Assembly: GCA_036006525.1 (NCBI GenBank)
Contig: DASYPP010000109.1
Location: forward strand, 59,166 to 123,165
Source: DASYPP01 sp036006525
GTDB lineage: Bacteria; Gemmatimonadota; Gemmatimonadetes; Gemmatimonadales; GWC2-71-9
Length of the DNA: 64,000 nt
Reading direction: 5' to 3'
The notes below the pieces were generated by a model. It ran no database searches. It was not told the DNA's origin and was given only the letters and a program-made list of their open reading frames with translations. The first letter of the stretch is position 1; the number at the start of each line of letters is the position of its first letter. Positions 61,111 to 64,000 of this stretch are shown one piece after another. A program made the translations under genes and the position numbers.

Positions 61111-61368
61111 ATGTTGGCCTGGGAAGCGTCGATGGAAGTAATCGAATTGCGGCGTCGGCCTGACGAAGACGACGAGTTCGAGGACGACGGCTTTACCTTC
61201 GACGACGATGATGAGGACGACCTCGACGACGACGAAGAGGACTTCGACGACGAGGACGCGGATTTCGAAGATGACGACGACGATGACATCGAAGAGGTCG
61301 ACGTCGAGGGCGAGGACGACGAAGAGCCCCGGCCCAAGCGCCGGGGTCGTAATACCGAAGATGTGTGA
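61111..61368 (+). CDS. Small, very acidic protein
   Basis: 85 residues. A GGAGG lies 5 bases before the ATG. The N-terminal 15 residues are ordinary (LAWEASMEVIELRRR), the middle (about 17-72) is almost all Asp and Glu with occasional Phe and Val, and the C-terminus is basic (RPKRRGR). Expected to be disordered. I recognise no family. The gene begins 48 bases after typA and its stop is 6 bases before tRNA-Ile, so mRNA and tRNA may be one transcript. Low complexity is a warning, but ribosome binding site and frame support translation. Confidence 0.6.
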   Translation: MLAWEASMEVIELRRRPDEDDEFEDDGFTFDDDDEDDLDDDEEDFDDEDADFEDDDDDDIEEVDVEGEDDEEPRPKRRGRNTEDV

Positions 61369-61374
61369 TTGGAG

Positions 61375-61448
<74 letters not shown>

Positions 61449-61451
61449 TTC

Positions 61452-61510
61452 GGGCGGTAGGACGCTAAGGCGGTAGGGCGGTAAGACGCCCAGCCTATCG
61501 TCAACCGCCC
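61452..61510. repeat. Octamer snapback repeat after tRNA-Ile
   Basis: Units GGGCGGTA, GGACGCTA, AGGCGGTA, GGGCGGTA and a partial AGACG occupy 61452-61488. A reverse-complement partner of the first two units (CCTATCGTCAACCGCCC) lies at 61494-61510. Same octamer family as at 32551 and 41575. Confidence 0.75.
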
Positions 61511-61539
61511 GTTGCGTTTCTCAGGATCGAGGTCGTTTC

Positions 61540-62037
61540 ATGGACTGGGTGCTCATTCTCCTGCTGGTCTTGATCCTGCTTGTGGGCCTGATCCTGATTC
61601 CCCTGGGGTTGCCGGGCCTCTGGGTGATGTTGCTGGGCGTGATCGGCTACGGGGCGCTCACCGATTTTCGGGGTATCGGCCTGGCAACCCTGGTCGTGGT
61701 TGCCGCGCTGGCGTTTGTCGGCGAGTTGATCGAGTGGTGGGTGGGCTTCAAATACACCCAGCGCTACGGAGGCTCCCGTCGGGCGGGATGGGGTGCGCTG
61801 CTCGGCGGAATTGTGGGCGCATTTGCCGGCATCCCGATTCCCATCATCGGCAGTGTGATCGGTTCCTTCCTCGGCTCATTCGCCGGCGCAGCCATCTTCG
61901 AATTCACCCGCTCCCCTGACAATGCGCTTCGCACCGGGTGGGGCGCACTCCTGGGCCGGATGTGGGCCACGGCGGCCAAGACCTCACTCGGCCTGGTCAT
62001 GGCGGTGGTGGCGGTGTTCGCTGCGCTAGGCGGGTAG
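61540..62037 (+). CDS. DUF456 membrane protein
   Basis: 165 residues, almost wholly hydrophobic with about five membrane helices. Landmarks are LGLPGLWVMLLG, the LIEWWVGFKYTQRYGGSRR loop region (split) and the repeated Gly-rich helices GALLGGIVGAF and IIGSVIGSFLGSF. This matches DUF456; no function is established. AGGATCGAGG precedes the ATG. It may be co-transcribed with the kinase that begins 8 bases after its stop. Confidence 0.85.
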   Translation: MDWVLILLLVLILLVGLILIPLGLPGLWVMLLGVIGYGALTDFRGIGLATLVVVAALAFVGELIEWWVGFKYTQRYGGSRRAGWGALLGGIVGAFAGIPIPIIGSVIGSFLGSFAGAAIFEFTRSPDNALRTGWGALLGRMWATAAKTSLGLVMAVVAVFAALGG

Positions 62038-62045
62038 GACCGACC

Positions 62046-64000
62046 TTGGCTCCGATCGATCCTGATCGCTGGCGCGAGCTCGCGCCTCTGCTCGATCAGG
62101 CTCTGGAGCTGGGTGCCGCAGCGCGGGCCACCTGGCTCGCCGCACTCCAGGCCCGGTCACCCGCACTGGCCGCCGACCTCCTGAAGCTGCTCTCCGGCGA
62201 GGCCGAGGCCGACCGCCGGGGTTTCCTCGCCGCGCCGCCGGTTCCCCCCGCCAGCCTCGCCGGGCAGCAGATCGGCGCCTGGACGCTCGAGCATCCCCTC
62301 GGCTCGGGGGGCATGGGCTCGGTCTGGCTGGCACGCCGCACCGACGGGCGCTTCGAGGGCCATGCCGCGGTCAAGCTGATGAACCTCGCGCTCCTGACCG
62401 ACGCGGGACAGGAACGCTTTCGCCGGGAGGGAACGGTCCTGGCCCGCCTGACGCACCCGGGGATCGCGCGCCTGTATGACGCGGGAGTCGCCGGCTCCGG
62501 TCAGCCCTACCTGGTGCTGGAGCACATCGAGGGACAACGGATCGATGCCTTTGCCGTGGAGCACCGGCTCTCGGCGGAGGAGCGGATCGAGCTGGTGCTG
62601 CAGGTCCTCGACGCGATTGCGCACGCCCACGCCAAGCTGATCGTGCATCGCGACATCAAGCCATCGAATATCCTGGTGACGGCCCAGGGCAGTGTGAAGC
62701 TGCTCGACTTCGGGATCGCCAAGCTGCTGGAAGGCGATGCCCAGGAGGAGCCCACCGCGACGACCCAGGCAGGCGGCCTGCTGACTCCTGACTACGCCGC
62801 CCCGGAGCAGGTCACCGGCGAGGATGTGACCACCGCAACGGACGTGTACGCCTGCGGCGTGTTGCTGTATCTGCTACTCTCCGGCCGCCACCCCACCAAG
62901 GCAGGGAGCCCCACGCCTGCCGAAGCCGTCCGGACGGTGCTCGAGGTCGAGCCGGGACGCCTCAAGCTCGGCGACCTGGATACCATTCTCGCCAAGGCGT
63001 TGCGCAAGGCTCCGGCCGAGCGCTACCAGGGCGCCGCCGCGTTTGGGGACGACCTGCGCCGTTACCTGCGCCAGCAGCCCGTAAGCGCCCGGCCCGACTC
63101 AGTGGCGTACCGGGTGAGAAAATTCGTGCGCCGGAACCGTGCGGGGGTGTTCCTGGCGGCGACCGTCGCCGCGGTCCTGCTGGGCGCGACGCTCTTCTCG
63201 TTGCGCCAGGTGCAGAATACCAGGCGGCAGCGCGATGTCGCGATCCGCGCGTCGCGGCGGGCCTCCGCGATGTCGGAGCTCCAGGGTGTGCTGGCCAGCG
63301 ACTCGCGCGCTCCGAATGGACAGGCGTTGAATTCCGACCAACGGATCGCCCTGGCCGAACAAGTGCTGCGCCGCCAGTTCAGGAACGAACCGTGGCTGGT
63401 CGCCGAGCTGATGGTCGACCTGGCGGGGCGTTTCAAAACCACCAGCGACAACACCGCCTTGCTCGACATGCTGGCCCGCGCCAGGACCGTGGCGCGGGAG
63501 GCGGGGCTGCCCGCCCAGGAGGCACTGGCCGGCTGCACCCGGTCGAGCGCCTTCTGGCAGGAGGACCGGATCGATTCCGCGCGGGTCGAGCTGAACGACG
63601 CCAAGGCAGCACTGGCGCAGGCCGGAGCGGCCGCGGACAATGCAACCGTGGCCGCGTGCTTCGAAGCGGAAGGCAAGCTGCTCCAAGCCACCGGAAACGG
63701 AGACTCCGGCGTCGTCCTGCTGCGGCGCGCCGTCGGTTTGCTGGGCGACTCGGCCGGGGCCAGCGCGGCGAACATGATGGGTTCGCTGTCCGAGGTGCTG
63801 AGATTGAGCGGGCGCACCCGCGAGGCCATTCCGATTCACCAACGGATCATGGCCGGGCTCGAGGCGCGGGGCTACGGCGAGACGGAAGACTACACAGTGC
63901 TGGTCGGCGTCATGGAGCGCGCCCTCGCCGATTTGGGGGAGTTCGCCGCGATCGACTCGGCGCTCCGCACCATGGTCGCGAAGCGCGAAGCGGCCTACGG
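62046..64000 (+). CDS. PknB-type serine/threonine kinase with periplasmic repeats, 3' end missing
   Basis: At least 651 residues; the frame is open to the window edge. After an N-terminal helical region (about 1-70) the kinase domain (about 80-340) shows Gly-loop GSGGMGSVWLA, catalytic Lys in AAVKL, HRDIKPSN, DFGIAK and APEQ. One membrane helix follows (about 365-385: FLAATVAAVLLGATLF), then a helical repeat region of TPR type that continues beyond the window. Start is TTG at 62046 with TAGGA overlapping the DUF456 stop. A partner for the PP2C phosphatase at 24300 is possible but unproven. Confidence 0.88.
   Translation, partial: MAPIDPDRWRELAPLLDQALELGAAARATWLAALQARSPALAADLLKLLSGEAEADRRGFLAAPPVPPASLAGQQIGAWTLEHPLGSGGMGSVWLARRTDGRFEGHAAVKLMNLALLTDAGQERFRREGTVLARLTHPGIARLYDAGVAGSGQPYLVLEHIEGQRIDAFAVEHRLSAEERIELVLQVLDAIAHAHAKLIVHRDIKPSNILVTAQGSVKLLDFGIAKLLEGDAQEEPTATTQAGGLLTPDYAAPEQVTGEDVTTATDVYACGVLLYLLLSGRHPTKAGSPTPAEAVRTVLEVEPGRLKLGDLDTILAKALRKAPAERYQGAAAFGDDLRRYLRQQPVSARPDSVAYRVRKFVRRNRAGVFLAATVAAVLLGATLFSLRQVQNTRRQRDVAIRASRRASAMSELQGVLASDSRAPNGQALNSDQRIALAEQVLRRQFRNEPWLVAELMVDLAGRFKTTSDNTALLDMLARARTVAREAGLPAQEALAGCTRSSAFWQEDRIDSARVELNDAKAALAQAGAAADNATVAACFEAEGKLLQATGNGDSGVVLLRRAVGLLGDSAGASAANMMGSLSEVLRLSGRTREAIPIHQRIMAGLEARGYGETEDYTVLVGVMERALADLGEFAAIDSALRTMVAKREAAY

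Noticed and set aside
60786..61337. A serine-rich open frame on the minus strand
   Set aside because: The poly-Ser run is the complement of the Asp/Glu codons of the acidic mini-protein. The plus-strand ORF has the ribosome binding site.

Overview
The window is a dense, GC-rich stretch of bacterial chromosome. It holds 57 protein genes that I can support, one possible leader peptide and two tRNA genes, with little intergenic space and many 4-base start/stop overlaps. I see no insertion sequence, prophage, integron, CRISPR array, rRNA gene or replication origin. The gene set fits a Gram-negative-type envelope: lipoproteins, SurA-like chaperones, a small outer-membrane-type protein, FtsEX-EnvC, a heptosyltransferase-like enzyme and many secreted enzymes. 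I think Gemmatimonadota is the most likely source, from the base composition and the mix of families (DUF2911, PCYCGC-like Tat protein, PknB-type kinase with repeats, duplicated M28 peptidases). That is an inference, because no rRNA is present.

Layout. 0-4.3 kb: an MltD-like transglycosylase with LysM repeats converges on a holB-moaC-transglycosylase operon. 4.3-7.9 kb: tRNA-Asn, then an ArsR-type repressor leading an operon of SRPBCC, VOC, AlkD and a threonine/serine dehydratase. 8-12 kb: a type IV pilus/secretion ATPase fused to a receiver domain, a cysteine-rich Tat protein and a DUF2911 protein. 11.8-19.7 kb: rhomboid protease, Nei/Fpg and AlkA DNA glycosylases, a DMT exporter, a PhoX-like lipoprotein and UvrA. 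19.7-25 kb: flippase-like protein plus ABC exporter, then triple-FHA protein plus PP2C phosphatase. 25-31 kb: HD hydrolase, PEP carboxykinase, matrixin-like lipoprotein protease, outer-membrane-type protein and a GGDEF protein. 31.4-45.2 kb (all minus strand): two M28 peptidases, an AhpD-like protein, LepA, a GT9 glycosyltransferase, ROK and PfkB kinases, a HATPase/STAS regulatory pair, a trans-sulfuration enzyme, and ftsE-ftsX-envC. 45.3-56.7 kb: a tyrosine- and arginine-rich secreted protein, then a plus-strand run DUF58-BatA-mfd-PPIase-surA-pdxA. 56.7-64 kb: a CNNM/CorC protein, a CDF metal exporter, TypA, an acidic mini-protein, tRNA-Ile, DUF456, and a Ser/Thr kinase cut off by the window edge.

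Themes. Envelope growth and quality control dominate (transglycosylases, FtsEX-EnvC, PPIases, rhomboid, M28). DNA repair is also well represented (AlkD, AlkA, Nei/Fpg, UvrA, Mfd). Several regulatory modules are present: FHA/PP2C, STAS/HATPase, a degenerate receiver with GAF-GGDEF, and a GspE-receiver fusion.

The most unusual signal is not a gene. Gene junctions repeatedly carry short tandem repeats (units of 7, 8 or 9 bases), and at most of these sites the same units follow in inverted orientation, giving long snapback hairpins. One octamer family (consensus NGRCGSTA) recurs at three separate loci and has entered the ends of two coding regions. Two further points deserve checking: a 12-codon leader ORF with a strong ribosome binding site whose stop overlaps the start of the CDF exporter, and -10-like hexamers lying 6-7 bases before several start codons, which suggests leaderless transcription.
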